Positions 21,268 to 51,344 of a stretch of DNA of 64,000 bases are shown in pieces. Below the pieces are notes generated by a model. It saw only the letters and a program-made list of their open reading frames with translations, made no database searches and was not told the origin of the DNA. The stretch is from Mrakia gelida (lineage: Eukaryota; Basidiomycota; Tremellomycetes; Cystofilobasidiales; Mrakiaceae). The stretch is taken from positions 62,001 to 126,000 of the forward strand of contig BRON01000014.1 of the NCBI GenBank assembly GCA_024345305.1. Direction: 5' to 3'. Position 1 is the stretch's first letter. Each line of letters starts with the position of its first letter. The position numbers were made by a program, and so were the translations under genes.

Positions 21268-23046
21268 TCAGTGAAGTACAAAACCCAGATGGAAATTGTT
21301 AGAAACGGCGAACAAAGAGAAGGGAAGAAACGTGAGAGCTCGCGACGCGTCTTCATGACCCTCGGCTTCGCTCAAGCTTTGGAGAAGCGTCCATCGAGTG
21401 AGAGATTCCATTCTCAGATGCTTCAGACAAAACCCTGAAGTCCTGGTTCGACACTTGGAGGAGGAGTCGGAGAGGGAGGAGAGGAGAGTGGGGTGGGGGT
21501 TGAGTTGGAGGGTCGAGCGAAGGGGGCTTAAGCCGCTGGAGGGAACAGAAGGGGGGATGGGAGAGGAGGAGAGGATTACGTGAGGCTCGAGGGTTTGCTC
21601 TGTGCGTCTATGTGTGGAAGGATAGAGAGAGAGGGCGAGGGGGTTGAGGCCGTTGAGGGAGAGGGGAGGACGACGACGCGTCGTGAGTTGCCTCGATCTC
21701 GCGTGAATGAAGCTCGTCTCCGGATCTTTTCGGTCGAGGTCGAGAAAAAGAGAGAGTTGGGTGAGAGTAGGTTCATTTCCATATCCGACTACGGCTAACG
21801 AGTCGTACTGAGGAGAGAGGAGAGGAAGGAAGGTCAGCGTTCGGGTCTCGTCGACGTCAGAACGAGGGAGAGCACGAGAGTGGGGCGAACGTCTAGACGA
21901 GAGAACTGGCAAGAAGCAAGATCAATTTGAGCTGCTCCAGGAGCAAGGAAAGAGGGGGAGCAGGGCGTTCGTGCCTGGAAGGGAAAGGGAAAGGAAAGGT
22001 CGACGCGTCAGATCAAGCAGTGAGATCTCGACGGCAAGCGAGAGCAAGGACGAAAAAAGACAGACAAAGGTTCGGACTCACGATTCACGAAGCTCGTACC
22101 TTCACCTTAATCTGACCTACCACCCTGGCATCGATGCAATCCTCCAAAAGCTCGCGAAACAATTTCCTCTCCCACTTCCACCTGACGAGCACCACCACCT
22201 GCACCACCTCCGGAATAGGAGTAGCAAGATCCATGATCACAGGCTGCATCCACTGTAGCGCTCTTAGTCGTCCGAGGTCCAAAAGATCGTACGCGACCAG
22301 TCGAAGTCGAGGGAAGTTGACTGTCGCGAGCTGGCTGAGCTTCCTCACTCCCACACACGCCGGTCCCACGAACTTGATGGTTTGCAGCCGAATCCAGAAG
22401 GCATCGTCGAGGTTGATGAACTTGGTGTCGTCTACGTAGATGGACTTGGGGTCTTCTCTGTGGGCTGCTTGGACGACGAGATGCTTGGGGTGGCAGAGCC
22501 TGTAGAGGGTTCGGAGAGCGAGGGGCTCGATGTTGAGCCGGAGGACGAGTCGGCGCAGGCGAAGGGCTGGTTGAGTGGGGATGGAGAGGAGGAGGTCGTA
22601 CGAGTCGCCGACGACTTGAGAGAAGTGAAGGATGTGGATCGGAGGAGGGCTGGAGCCGGCGGAGGAGAGGAGGAGGGAAGGGAGGGTCTGGCGAAGATAA
22701 GAGTGGGAGGACAGAAGGAGAGGTCAGCATGGCAAGATGATCAGGCTGGAAAGACACGATCAACACTAACCCTTGGTTTGAAGAGAAGCGAGAGCTGCTC
22801 GCAGCCGCGAGTCTCGACCTCGTAGTAGAGAAACGGAGTCGAGAGTTCGAGGAAGGCCAAGCTGACGAGCGAGGTCTTTGCCAGCGTCGAGGGATCGTAG
22901 AAGCGAAGGATCTCCTTCTTGAGCTCGTTGGCGAGGAAGGGAAATGATTGAAGGCGTAGCTGACTGGTATCCAAGCTGATCTTGAAGGAGGAGAGGTCGA
23001 GGATAGGGGATTCGATGGGAAGGGACGAGGGAGGAGGAGCGTCCAT
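21268..23046 (-). CDS. F-box-like protein (family 1, long copy)
   Basis: Three exons on the minus strand with consistent phases: 22771-23046, 22100-22687 and 21268-21807, giving 467 residues. The N-terminal part LANELKKEILRFYDPSTLAK and VSLAFLELSTPFLYYEVETR matches the gene at 135-862. The middle exon has leucine-rich pieces (LRRLVLRLNIEPLALRTLYR, RLRLVAYDLLDLGRLRALQW) suggesting a leucine-rich repeat substrate-binding region. The donor of exon 2 is GTACGA. Exon 3 is Ser/Pro/Arg-rich, and its use rests on splice phase plus a good branch point and acceptor, so the C-terminus is less certain. If exon 3 is not used, the protein would end soon after exon 2 at TGA 22085. Start chosen at 23046 by analogy; an in-frame ATG lies at 23202. 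SCF adaptor role inferred. Confidence 0.6.
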
Positions 23047-23310
23047 CGCGATGAGGATTGAAGTGTCGAAGAAGGTTGATATCGGTACGAGTGAGATCCC
23101 GAGATGAAGAAGAGTCCAGTCGTGGTGACTAGAGGCTACGGATAAACGTGGGTTGTTAAGGTGGATCTGGACGAAGGTCGAGGCTTGCGGAGACGAGGAC
23201 AAAGGTCGAAAGTTGAGCTCGAGCCTTCCTTCCCTCTTGCCAACGGCTTTGACCCTTCCCTACCTTTCTCAAACCTCAAGATCCACACCTTTCCACCTGA
23301 GTTCGCATCC

Positions 23311-24487
23311 ATGCCTCCTAGAAATGGAAGACTCGTTGCTCGAGAGGCTTCAGAGGAGGAACAGGAGCAGCACGAAGATCGACCCATCGTGAGCTCGACC
23401 TTTCCTTCCTTCCTTTCGTTCCCTCCCCGTTCTTTCGCTTTGTCTACGACTTCCTTCTTTCCCGCTCTTCAACTCATAGAACTGAACCCTCTCTGTTCCC
23501 TTGCCGTCACCGAGAACTCCTCGCTTCGGTCCTTCTTCCCTCTTGAGCTCGTCAAACTCATCCTCGCCGAACTCAACGGCGACCTCCCCTCCCTCGCCTC
23601 GCTCTGCCTCGTGTCGTTCGGATGCGTGGAGGAAGCCAGTGGGGAGTTGTACAGGGATGCGGTCGTAGAGTCTGATCGGGAAATGATCAGCTTCTTCTGT
23701 GGCGGAGTAAGCTTGCTCACTTTCTCTCTCCTTCAGAGTGGCGAAGAGGGAGAGACGAAGCTGACCTTTCTCTCTCTCTCTCTCTCTCGCACTCCTGCCT
23801 CCCCTTCAGACCTAACCCAAACCCCGATCTCGACTCCTCCCCCATCTACCCCTCCGCCAAGTTCAAACCCTCACCACCTACCTCCCTTACTCAGCCTCGC
23901 ACGGGATCATCCCCTTCCTCAAACAAAAGTCCAACGGCATCTCCTACCCTCCTCGACTCTCCTCCTCTCCCATCTCTCTTCGCCGCCTTCAAATCGTCCC
24001 AACCAAGTCAGTCACCCTCGACGGGTTCCGCTACGCCCTGGAGACACTTCTCCTTTTCGTCCTGCCCTACCTGTCTCCCATCAACGTGGACATCAACGTC
24101 TCTCGCCCCAGGCTCATCGTCCCCTCGACTGGATTCGAACGCTTTGTGCCTGGAGCGGCAGCTTCTGTGGGTTCACGCTGAGGGGAGGAGACTGGGCTCA
24201 GATCGCGACGTTTCTGGGGCTGGGAACGAAGACGCAGCTCATTCTTCGTGACTCGCCTTACGTCCAGAGTGGAGGAGCCTTCAAGTTCGAGGTCGAGTCA
24301 GAACCGCGGAGACGAGACTTTTGTTCAGGTTCTTCGAGAGATGGGAGTGTTTGGGATGTCTGGGCTAAAGACAAACGTCGTGGTAGTGAAGGCGGTGGAG
24401 AAGGAGTGGCAGGAGGAGCTCGCGAAGCTGTCGGAGGAGGAACGAGGGAGGGTCGAGCTCGTGGTCGTTGAGGAGGCAGCAGAGTAG
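23311..24487 (+). pseudogene. MPPRN-family F-box-like pseudogene, copy 3
   Basis: Exons correspond to 23311-23388, 23515-23706 and 23810-24487 by comparison with copy 2. Exons 1 and 2 are well preserved (MPPRNGRLVAREASEEE; SLRSFFPLELVKLILAEL). Exon 3 opens with ACC TAA at 23810-23815, where copy 2 has ACC AAA, so there is an immediate stop. Two further lesions follow: a 7-base deletion near 24110 (loss of TGGCCAA relative to copy 2) and another indel near 24285-24300. The family C-terminus (EKEWQEELAKLSEEERGRV) resumes in a shifted frame and ends at 24485-24487. Three independent lesions make this a firm pseudogene. Closest relative is copy 2. Confidence 0.85.
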
Positions 24488-24805
24488 CGTTGGTAGTTAG
24501 CTCCGTTCACGAACCTCTTATCTCGGACACATCTCATCACTTGCACAATCACGGAGAGTAGAGAAGACCGCTGAGAAAGAACGAAGAGAATTGACTCGTT
24601 CGCGTCGCGTCTTGTCTCTTCGCATCGCGGAAAGATGGTCATCACAGCGGCGGAGGGGGGTCAAGTAGACGTCAAGGTCATAAAGCACTTCCAAAACCCA
24701 AAATTGCAGAAAAAGTAGAGAAAGCGAACCGAAAGAAGAGAGAAGAGAGAGATAAATATAACAAGGTCGCTGAAGCCGACGACGCGTCTCGTCTTGCCTC
24801 GTCGC
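24488..24805. other. Convergent spacer duplicated with its flanking genes
   Basis: 318 bases between MPPRN copy 3 and CPL1-like copy B. Blocks in the middle (for example GAAAGATGGTCATCACAGCG) match the reverse complement of the spacer at 53578-53927. No gene seen. One GACGCGTC lies near 24782. Confidence 0.6.
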
Positions 24806-26084
24806 TCAAGCTTTGCGACAGCTTCCTTCCGGTGACAGTGACCATCCTCGGATGCACGATTCTATGAGAAAGAGAGGGAAACGGCGAAGAAAGATTCAGA
24901 GTGGGAATTCGAGAGGGGAGAGACCGAGAGAAAGCAAATCCAAACAACGAACTCACCGACCACGCAAGATCCGTGCCTGCAAGAGACCCCATCGGTTCCA
25001 GGAAGATCCGAGCAGTCTACTCCCTTACCGACCAGGCAGCCTCCACACGAGCTGGAAGGAAAGAACGCGGTCGAAGAGACGAGATCAGCGTTCATTTGCG
25101 AAGGGGTCGACGCGTCGCAGTCGATTCGAATCGGAAAGTTCGAACTGAGGACCCAGTCAAAAAAGGGGAGGACTCACGCGAGGTTTGACTTGATGTTAAT
25201 GCAATCAAAGGCGTTGGTGGAACCGAGAGGGCATGCCTGCTCCCCGATAGGACAGATCTTCCCTCCGACAAAAGCTGACTGCTCGACGACGCTTCGTTTC
25301 CTCTTGTAGGCGGGCGATGCAAGGGGAGCAGGAGTTCCTCCAGTCTCCGAGTTCGTGACGGGGCATGCTTCTGTATACATGGCGTCGGTGACAGCAGCTC
25401 CTCCCGTGTAGATCTGAGGAGCGAGCAGGCGAGGAAGTCAGCGCTCCTCGTCCTGGATCGACGCGTCGCCTGAAGAACAAAGAATTCTCGTGGAAGGACG
25501 AGCAGTACGTACGCACGACCCATCACCAAACATTTGATACCCCTCCCTGCCGGCGCAGCGGTTGATCAGACCCTCGTAATACTCAGGACCTAACACGTTC
25601 GCTCCCGTCACTCCTGAGCAAACTAGGGGGCGAAAACGGAGTTCCAGAGCATCAGCCTTTGTCCTCCTACCTAGCTTGAGCGAGTGAGGGATTCTTAGAC
25701 GAAAGGCTCACCTGGGGGGTAGCTGAGGGAGGAGGGAAGGGAGGGGGAGGGAGGAGGACGCATGTCAGTCTCGTCTCGCGCGAGCGAGCGACGCATCGAA
25801 ATCTCCTCCAAAAAGAACCTCTCTCACCTGGTGAAGTAGAAACAAAAGCCCGTGTCGCTGGTCCATATGTAGCCTGGGGCGTTCAAGGCATCGACGGCAG
25901 CTTCACAACTGCTTCTGAGGGGAAACCCTCCTCCTCCAGGGGGCACGAGTGCATAACCTGAGCCACCATCTGCGTAGTTTGTGGAGATGTGCTCACTATC
26001 GAAGTCGATGTAGGTCCTAGCGTAGGTGGAGCCGGCGAGAGTAAGGCTGAGGAGAAGGAGGAAGAAAGGGACGCTGGCGAACAT
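24806..26084 (-). CDS. CPL1-like secreted cysteine-rich protein, copy B (intact)
   Basis: Six exons on the minus strand: 25828-26084, 25712-25722, 25513-25622, 25178-25413, 24957-25051 and 24806-24861, giving 254 residues with all phases consistent. The N-terminal signal peptide is MFASVPFFLLLLSLTLAGST. The middle segment has paired cysteines (SYPPVCSGVTGANV, INRCAGREGY). The C-terminal CPL1-like domain reads KICPIGEQACPLGST, FDCINIKSNLASSCGGCLVG, GVDCSDLPG, VSCRHGSCVVESCIRGWSL and ends GSCRKA. Cryptococcus neoformans Cpl1, the namesake, is a secreted capsule/virulence-linked protein; function here is unknown. A dibasic KRKR before the domain (PAYKRKRSVVEQ) looks like a Kex2-type processing site. 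Exon 2 is only 11 bases. Divergent spacing to the GH5 gene is 647 bases. Confidence 0.8.
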
Positions 26085-26731
26085 GGTTTGACGGAGTCGG
26101 AGGAGGTGGAGGGAAGGGGAGGCGAGAAGGTGGAGGGAGGGAGGAGAAGTAGAGAGCGCAGTACCAGGGAGTACAGAAGCTGAGAGGATAGAAGAGGGGT
26201 AGCAGGTGGGGTGTAGGTGGGTGTTGAGGAGGAACAAAGAAGAGAGGGAAAAGCGATCAGCTGGAGGTGTTGCGATCCCCTTCTCGCGAGAAGAGACGCG
26301 CCCCCAAAAGTCTCACCTCCGCCTGTCGGTCTTTCAATTCTTGTTCGGTTGAGAGCCGAGCGAGACGGGAAACCTAAAGCATCTCGGTGTATCAGGTTGT
26401 CACCCATGAGCGCTGAGCGACGAGGAGATGGTCAGTTGGAGGGAAAGAGAAGAAGTTGAGCAATATTTCGACGCGTCTCCGGGAAACACCACGCGAGCCG
26501 ACGAGAGCGATGGTTCCAAAGGTGGCGCAGGTAGGCAGTCGGCGTCCCAAGATCCCCGTGCTTTCACTCCTTCGAGTCGCAGGCCAGATATGTCAGTCGC
26601 GGTGAAGAGGGAAGATGCACCCTCGAGATCTCGAGACGTGCGCCGCGTGCTTCGTCGAGCTCGAACTCGACTTTGCGAAACTCTGCTCCCTCCTTGAGCT
26701 GGCTAACGGTTGATAATCTATCTAGGCTAAT
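26085..26731. other. Spacer upstream of CPL1-like copy B
   Basis: 647 bases between the CPL1-like copy B start and the GH5 stop. Pyrimidine-rich on the minus strand next to the CPL1 start, as expected for its leader. Contains one GACGCGTC near 26470. Short open frames occur but none shows splice or homology support. Confidence 0.45.
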
Positions 26732-29700
26732 CTAATCGAAGAACAAGCTAACAAACCAAAGCAAGAGCCTCTCTGGCCAACTCATGATCTCCTCGTACCC
26801 AAACCACCAAACGAAGATCCCCAACAACCCCACCACAACGGCGGCTCCAGCCCTCTCCAAGTTCATCCTCAACTGAGTCTTCCTAACAAAGATCTCGATC
26901 GTGCCCTCTCTCCACTCGTTAGTTCTCTCCTCTCCCTCATGGATCAAGATCTGCGCGACGGGATCGATGAACGCGATTCTTCCCTCCGAACAAGCGACGG
27001 TGATCTCCTTAAGAGGATAGCGACGGCCGTAGAGTCGAGTGGGGAGGAAAATTTCGGTTGATTTGGAGGTGAGAGCGAGGGGTTGGCCGGCGACGGCGGC
27101 GGGAGGGATGGCGTAGCGAAGGGTGTAGGAGGAGGTGGACGCGACGAAGGTGGAGGAGATGGGGATACCAGCGAGGGCGATGGGGTAAGGACGCTGGAGG
27201 AGGAGGAGGAGGAGGGAGTTTATCTAAGTCAGCTTTGAAGAAACAAGACAATCTGAACGAGATGGGAGAGGGAAAGGAAAAGGACGAGATCCGGACTCAC
27301 AACGATCACGTCGAGAAGTCGAGCTCCCTTCTCGTACCATCCCGCGTCTCCCTCCTCCAAGCTCGGCTCAGCAGCTCGTTCCTCCTTCGCTCGCTCTTGC
27401 GAGAACCAGGAGAAGTTCTCTCCATTCCAGCCCTGAGAAAAAGGGGCGGGGAGAGGGATCAGGAGAGCGAGGGAGAGATGGAGGGACGCGAGAAGAAACT
27501 TACGTCGCCGTGCTCGTCGCTGTTTCCGGGGTTGTAGCTGTTGATCAGGGAGAAGTCAGGAAAGGAGAGAGCTGGGGAGGATGGGAGAGAGAGAGAGCTC
27601 GGCTCACTTCCAAAGCGTAAATCCAACGAGGTTCGACTCCAAACCCGAAATCAGCGCGTCCATCATTCGACTCGACCACGAGAAGTCCGAGGTTCGGAAG
27701 GAGTGCTTGTCGCTGCAGAACCAAAACGCGCGAGCGCAGTACTCCGTCAGTAAGTGATCGCATCGAAGGAAAGAGAGAGAGAGAGGAGATAAAGGCCTGG
27801 CTCACTTCAAATCCATCGGCACACCGAGCTCTCCCAAGATCTGAGGTCGCTCGCCGAGAATCTTGTATCCCGAGTCGAGAACGTTCTTGAGTTGATGAGC
27901 GTAGTTCTTCTTCGCTCCCGAATCGCCGAAGTAAAGGCAGAGAGGGAGGAACTTCCCCTGCGTTCACGAGCAAAGAAAGGAACGAGAAACGAGAAGACGC
28001 GTCAGTTTTGCGCAAGAGGGAACTCTTCTCGGATCAAACACGAGTAAAGCGACTGACCCTCGCGAGACCTTGAACATTGATGGTCATGAATCCAAAACCC
28101 TTGGTGAAGAGAGCGTTGAGGTCGTACCTGAGAGAGCGAGATAATCAAAGTCAACTCGAGTTGACGAGATCGACTCCGTCGAGATACGATCTTCGAACGA
28201 GACTCACCAGTGCGGAGCCAAGATCATGTTCTCTGGACGAGCCTCCTCCGGCCAATCAGGGCACCACTCGTTGGGACTGAAGGTTGAGTGAAGAGGAGGG
28301 ATCGAAGAGAGTCAGTTTGGTCGTCGTCTCGACGCGTCGAGCAAGAAGGGGAATAGGACGCACATCGCTTCGACGAAGAGGAACTTGTCCTTGCCGAGCT
28401 TGGCGTTGACCATGATTGACCACTTCTGGATCTGTTCGAAGGCAAAATAGTCGTCAGAGAACCAGAAAGAGCGTGCAAGAGAGATGGAAGGGGAAGTGAC
28501 GAACGAAGGGGAAGTAGGCGTCTTTGTAGCTGAGAAACGAGGGAAGAAGGTTTGCGGTCAGCTCGAGATAGGGAAGATAGAGAATACTGAGGGCCCACAA
28601 GTTGATCTGATAGAAAAGAAAGGCACGAGGAAGAGTCAGTACCAACCTACGAAGCTCGACGCGTTCGGAGAAGAATGATCGACTCACCTCTCTCCCATCA
28701 GTTCCCGTCGTGAAGTACGTCTCCCTCAACGCAACAGCCTCTCCCTTTCCTCCCCTCTTCTTCTCGTCCCACCCCCAAACTCCCTGAACTTCCCAGATGC
28801 ATTTTCCCTTCGTCGGCCCGTCTTCTCTCCAGACCTTCCTCTTCTCGGTGTTGACCTCGACGCTGTTGGTCGTCCTCGTCGGGAACGGCCACGAACGGGT
28901 GTAGAGAGGGATGGTCTGGGTGTGACCTGCTCCGAGAGCGAAGCTTTGAAGAGCTGAGGGGGCGAGGTGGAGATGGAGGTCGGTGTTGTAGTTGAAGGAA
29001 TGGAGGGAAGGGAGGGCGAGGTAGCCTGGGTGAGGTTCGTTAAGGAGCTGAAGGATGCGAAGAGGAGGAGGAAGGAGGTCAGAAGAAGGAGCACAAGCTG
29101 AGAAAATATAAGATAAGCTCACCTCAAAACCAAGAACAGACTCCAGCGATCCAACCTTGTCGACGAGGACTCCGAAAGCAGCGAGGAACGCGTCTTGAAG
29201 GAACGTCTGAATCCCGACCTCCACCTCTCCTCGCTTGATCTTGATCTTGTCTGCAAGCTCGTCTCCAGCCCAGAAGAGGGTGTTCATCGTCGCGCAGACG
29301 AGCTTCTGGTAGCCGGTTGGCCATCGTCCTCGATCGACGTGCTCCTCAGGCCACTGTCGAACTCCTCCTAAGTACGCGGATCCCGTCGCCTCGAGATGAG
29401 CTCCATCGTCCGAGATGTCGAATCCTGCGAGTTCCAAGGTCCAGCCTGGAGCTCCTGATCCTCCTGAGAGGCGAGAGAAGACGTCTGGAAGGGCGAAGAT
29501 CGAAGGAGGAAGAGGTCAGGTCAAGCTTGCGACGAGCAAGAGAAAAGCAGAACAAACCTTGATGAATGACGACGAAGCACCGTAGCGAGTACTTGGGGAG
29601 TAAAGAGAGGAGGGAGTGAAGGTAGGTGAGGTAATCCTCGTCGTAGATTCCTCTAGTGAAGCATGAAAAGGACGCGACGAAGTCAGCCGGATGGTCGCGA

Positions 29701-30558
29701 GATGGAATGAAGTGCTGAGGAAAGGATGACGAACGGTCCCGAGTGTTCAAGAGCTTCCCAGGTGACTGTGATTCTTACTGGGAGATAAAACAGAGGAAGC
29801 AGATCGATGTTAGGATCGAGAGAAACGCGTCTGAGCTGCCGAAGGGAGAGCTCACGAAAGTTGAATCCCCAAGACTCGAGTCTCGCGAGATGATCATGAG
29901 CTTCGTCGAGTGCGAAGGGACGGTTCACGTAAGAGACCTCTCGATGATCGTGTAGAGGAATGTGAGGATCTTGAGGTCTGGTTGACAAGAAGGAGGGAAA
30001 GCTGGTTGTCAGCTCGAGGATCGAAGGAGAAGAGGATGTGAGCTGCGAGCTTTTGGTTTCCTTCGTCACTCGGTCCTTCCAGCTCGACGCAAGAGTCTCG
30101 AGAGCTCGGAAAAGGTCTCAAGAAGATCCCTAGTGTATCCTCATGGGTTCTGAAAGAAGCCTTGCTTCAAACTCGAAGCCAGAAGGCATGAGTCTCAAGC
30201 GTTCTTCACCCACCGGGATTGAGCTCGTCGAGCTCAACCTCAGCCTCCTTCTGCCATCTCTCCCCTCTACGAGACCGCCTCGAGCTAAAGCAGGGAAAGC
30301 AACACTCCCAGAGTCTAGCGCGGCGAGCCTGGAGCACGTCTGGCTCAAGTGCGAGTCCGAGAGCATCCTTGAGAGCGAACGAGAAGGGAAGAAAAGGAAG
30401 GAAGGAAGGGAACCAAGCTCAACTCACGCTGGCACTTTACTAGCAGCTCCCACGTTCGCTCCTCTCAACCACACCACCCTTCCTTCAGGGTCAACAAAGT
30501 GCCGTCCTCGAGTGGCAAGCTTGGGTAGCGAAGTAGACTCTTCTTGTTGAGAGCTCAT
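26732..30558 (-). CDS. GH5 family sterylglucosidase / glucosylceramidase-like enzyme
   Basis: Many-exon minus-strand gene, probably 700-800 residues. Starts MSSQQEES, then RGRHFVDPEGRVVWLRGANV, the family N-terminus. Further motifs: SFVNRPFALDEAHDHLARL, ITVTWEALEH, GIYDEDYLTYLHSLLSLLPKY, GGVRQWPEEHVDRG, then LLNEPHPGYL with the putative acid/base Glu at 29036-29038 and ILGELGVPMDL with the putative nucleophile Glu at 27829-27831. This is the layout of fungal EGCrP/Egh1 enzymes, which remove glucose from ergosteryl glucoside or glucosylceramide. Which lipid is used cannot be decided here. The C-terminus has a hydrophobic segment (AGAAVVVGLLGIFVWWFGY, about 26780-26870) followed by a short tail, so membrane association is likely. 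Convergent with nothing: the next gene upstream, dynein, is on the same strand with its stop 215 bases above this start. Confidence 0.87.
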
Positions 30559-30773
30559 GGCGGTTTGCAGAACGAAGAGAAGGAAGGAAGGAGCTCGACC
30601 TCGAAGTTGGGCGAAACCTCGGAGGGGTAAGTGTCGGTCGTCAAGGCGAGAGAAGCATAGGATCAAGCAGCAAAGAGAAGAGAAGGTCGCAAAAATGTAT
30701 AGAAATATCGTTAAGCTAAGCTGAGGGTCGTTATAAAGAAGAAAAAAGGAACAGAGAGAGAGAAAAAGCTAGT

Positions 30774-48873
<18,100 letters not shown>

Positions 48874-49381
48874 CGAAGACCCTGGAGAGAGAAGGGGTCG
48901 TGGGTATAGGGAAGAGAGAAGGAGGAAGGAAGGAGAGGTCGAGGTGTCGTGGTTTGGTGGAACGGACGAGGAGGTGAAGTCAAGGCGCGTCTTTGCTCTT
49001 TCTTTTTCCTTGATTGTATTTTTTGGTTCCGAGATGAGGGGCGTGGAAGAGACAGTCGGGGTAGATAAGATCAGAGTGACCTTCCCTTTTTTTCCCCCGA
49101 CCCTCACGTCGTCAAGGGAAGAGAAAGCTCGACTGCTCAACATTTGTTCGAGCTCACCATCTCCTTCCTTTCAGCCCTCGCCTTCTTCTCGGCCCGCTCT
49201 CTTCGCTCTCCCCTAAATATATACAGGAACCGCTCAACTTCATGTAAGCTGCTGGTCTCGTTCAAACCTGCAGCAACAGACTCGCCGAGCTGACCCTTCA
49301 CCTTCGCCTTCCCTCCCCTCCTCCAGCCCTCCTTCTCGCCTTCTCGCTCTCCCCTCCTTCCCCTCCCCCACCCTTCCTCGG
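48874..49381. promoter_or_regulatory. Divergent promoter, dynein heavy chain / LYR-motif gene
   Basis: 508 bases between start codons. A TATA-like TAAATATATA lies at 49214-49223, about 160 bases before the LYR start, and a CT-rich leader (49280-49380) precedes that ATG. The dynein side has no TATA box. Confidence 0.5.
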
Positions 49382-51344
49382 ATGGCACCCCCGATCAAAT
49401 GGATCGGTAAAGAAACCTCCGCCCTCGGTTTATATCGCAATCTCCTCAAGAGTTGCGCTCGTCATCCAGATCCTTACGTTGGGTGAGCTCAGACTCCTCT
49501 CCTTCTCTCGACCTTCTCTCTCTTCGAAGCTGACCCCCTCGAATCTGCCTCCCCGTTTCTACTGCTACAGAGAATGGTACGCCTGTCAATGGAGAGGTTA
49601 CTTTAAATCCTGGTTTGCTCGTTCCCCTCAACCGGAACCTCCAGAAGTAGCGAGGCTCATGCACTTTACGAGGAATGTGAGCGACCTCTTCTCTTCTCCT
49701 TCGTCTTGTTCGAGGTGTCCCCCGCTGATCTTATCTCTTGATCTGCTTCCGTTGACAGATCATCCTCCGACTTCAACGAGCATCCTCAGGAGATAAGAGA
49801 GCCTTCGACTACACCGTCGAGCGAGCCTACGGGGGCAAAGGCGATGGACGATGGCCTCTTTTGAAGGTGAGCTCGACTCGTTCCTTCCTTCTCCTCGTCT
49901 CGCTTCTTCCCTAACCCTCCCCTCCCTCTCGTCCGTCCTTTCGCAGCCCTTCACCCGCTCCCGAGTCCTCCCTCCCCCCATCTCCATCCTTCGAGACCGC
50001 CCCCATCGAACCCTCCCCTCCTACTCCCCCTTCCTCGTCTCGGCAGCCGACTCCCCCCTCATGCTCGACTCCCCTCGCCCACCCCTCCGACTCGCCATCC
50101 CTGAAACCCTGCCCCCTCACGGAGTTCCAGCCAACCCTGAACTCCTCAACAGACAGTTCATCGATCCAGCGAGGGAAACCAACATCCGGAAACAGTACTA
50201 CAACGCGCTGCTCGAGAGGATCAAGGTCCCTCTTTGTGTGAGGGTTGTGGGGGTTGAGCAGCCTAAGAAGGAGGGAGAGGAGGTCAAGAACGTTTGGGAT
50301 AGTCTCAAGGAGTTGGGGATCGATTGGAGGGAGTTTTCGGATGGGAGGAGGGAAGTTCTGTTGGATAGGCTGGAGCAGTTCGCTGGGAAGGGAGCCAAGT
50401 CGTCGTCGGTCGATGAGACGCGTCGTCGAACAGCAATCAACGAGATCGATCCTTCCTTACCACCTTCACCACCACCACCCACCTCCCTATCCTCCTCCTC
50501 CTCTCGTCCCTCTCCAACCTCCTCCTCCCCGTCCCTCTTCTACGAACAACAAAACCAACTCCCCTCCTGCGCTCCCCTCCCACCACCGTCCTTCCCCATC
50601 CCTCGAACAATCCACCACTCCTCCCTCGCCCCAGCACGCTTCCCCAACGGCTACCAACAAATCTACCGCGACCTCCTCTCCGACTTCCCCCTCCTCACCG
50701 TCGATCTAAGCAGGATCCAACCTCCAGGTCAATGGCTCGCGATTCAGTTCTCCCCTTGGTCGAGGAACGGACCTGCGTTCTACCACCCTATCGATCCAGT
50801 TGAGGATCTCCCTTACCTCGCTTCCCCCTCCTCCTCCTCTCCAAAACAGCCCGAAGCTGGTCAAACTCCCTCCTCCTCCGATGGACCAGCGCCATCGCCA
50901 GCGGAGGAGGGGGAGAACGACGACTGCGACGACTCGTTGCTCTTCCCACCTTTCGTCGTCACAGGCCTTCCTCCCCTCGGGAAAGAGCACAGGAGCCTTT
51001 CGGCTGAAGCTAGGGATGTGGTTGGAGCCGAGAGGAGGCTGTTCAAGCAGGCGGCTTACGAGGCTGAGGCGGATAGGAGGAGGGAGGTTGTGAGAGGGAA
51101 GTTGGAGAAGAGGGGGTTGAGCGAGGAGAAGATTGAGTGGGAGATGGAGGGGAAGTGGGCTGAGAAGGAGAAGGAGTTGGCGTTGGGTGGGGATGCGGTG
51201 GAGGAACAGGAGAAGAAGAGTGTGGTGGAGAGGGAGGGAGAGAGCGGGGATGATGCGCGGGTGAAGGAGTGGGAGAGGGAGCTGGAGAGGAGTCGAGAGA
51301 GGAAGGCGAGGAGAGCTAGAGAGAGGCAGGTGCAGGTGGAATGA
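49382..51344 (+). CDS. LYR-motif (Cup1-like N-terminal) protein, uncharacterised
   Basis: Four exons: 49382-49482, 49571-49676, 49759-49866, 49947-51344, giving 570 residues with consistent phases. The N-terminus MAPPIKWIGKETSALGLYRN holds a LYR motif at about residue 17, followed by REWYA/EWYACQWRGYFKSWF and NIILRLQRASSGDKRAF, the helical bundle of the LYR-like Cup1-type domain of fungi. LYR proteins usually bind mitochondrial acyl-carrier protein and act in Fe-S or respiratory complex assembly. That is known for the superfamily, not shown for this protein. The rest is long, with RETNIRKQYYNALLERIKVP, Pro/Ser-rich linkers, DCDDSLLFPPFVVTGLPPLG and a highly charged C-terminal coiled coil rich in Glu, Arg and Lys (about 51000-51340). 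Function unknown. Confidence 0.75.

Larger units (their letters stand above)
23311..26084. repeat. Duplicated module, partial copy (MPPRN + CPL1-like)
   Basis: The convergent pair MPPRN copy 3 / CPL1-like copy B, including the spacer, corresponds in inverted orientation to 52188-55101. No S33 gene lies beyond MPPRN copy 3; F-box family 1 is there instead. Confidence 0.7.

Noticed and set aside
22085..22099. Stop TGA just after exon 2 as the end of the F-box family 1 gene
   Set aside because: Kept as an alternative only: the GTACGA donor just before it and the branch point and acceptor at 21808 join in phase to a 180-codon exon.
22300..22440. Possible CRISPR-like or tandem repeat from recurrent short words
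   Set aside because: The repetition is only codon bias and GAGGA-type purine runs; no equal-length repeat with spacers exists anywhere in the window.
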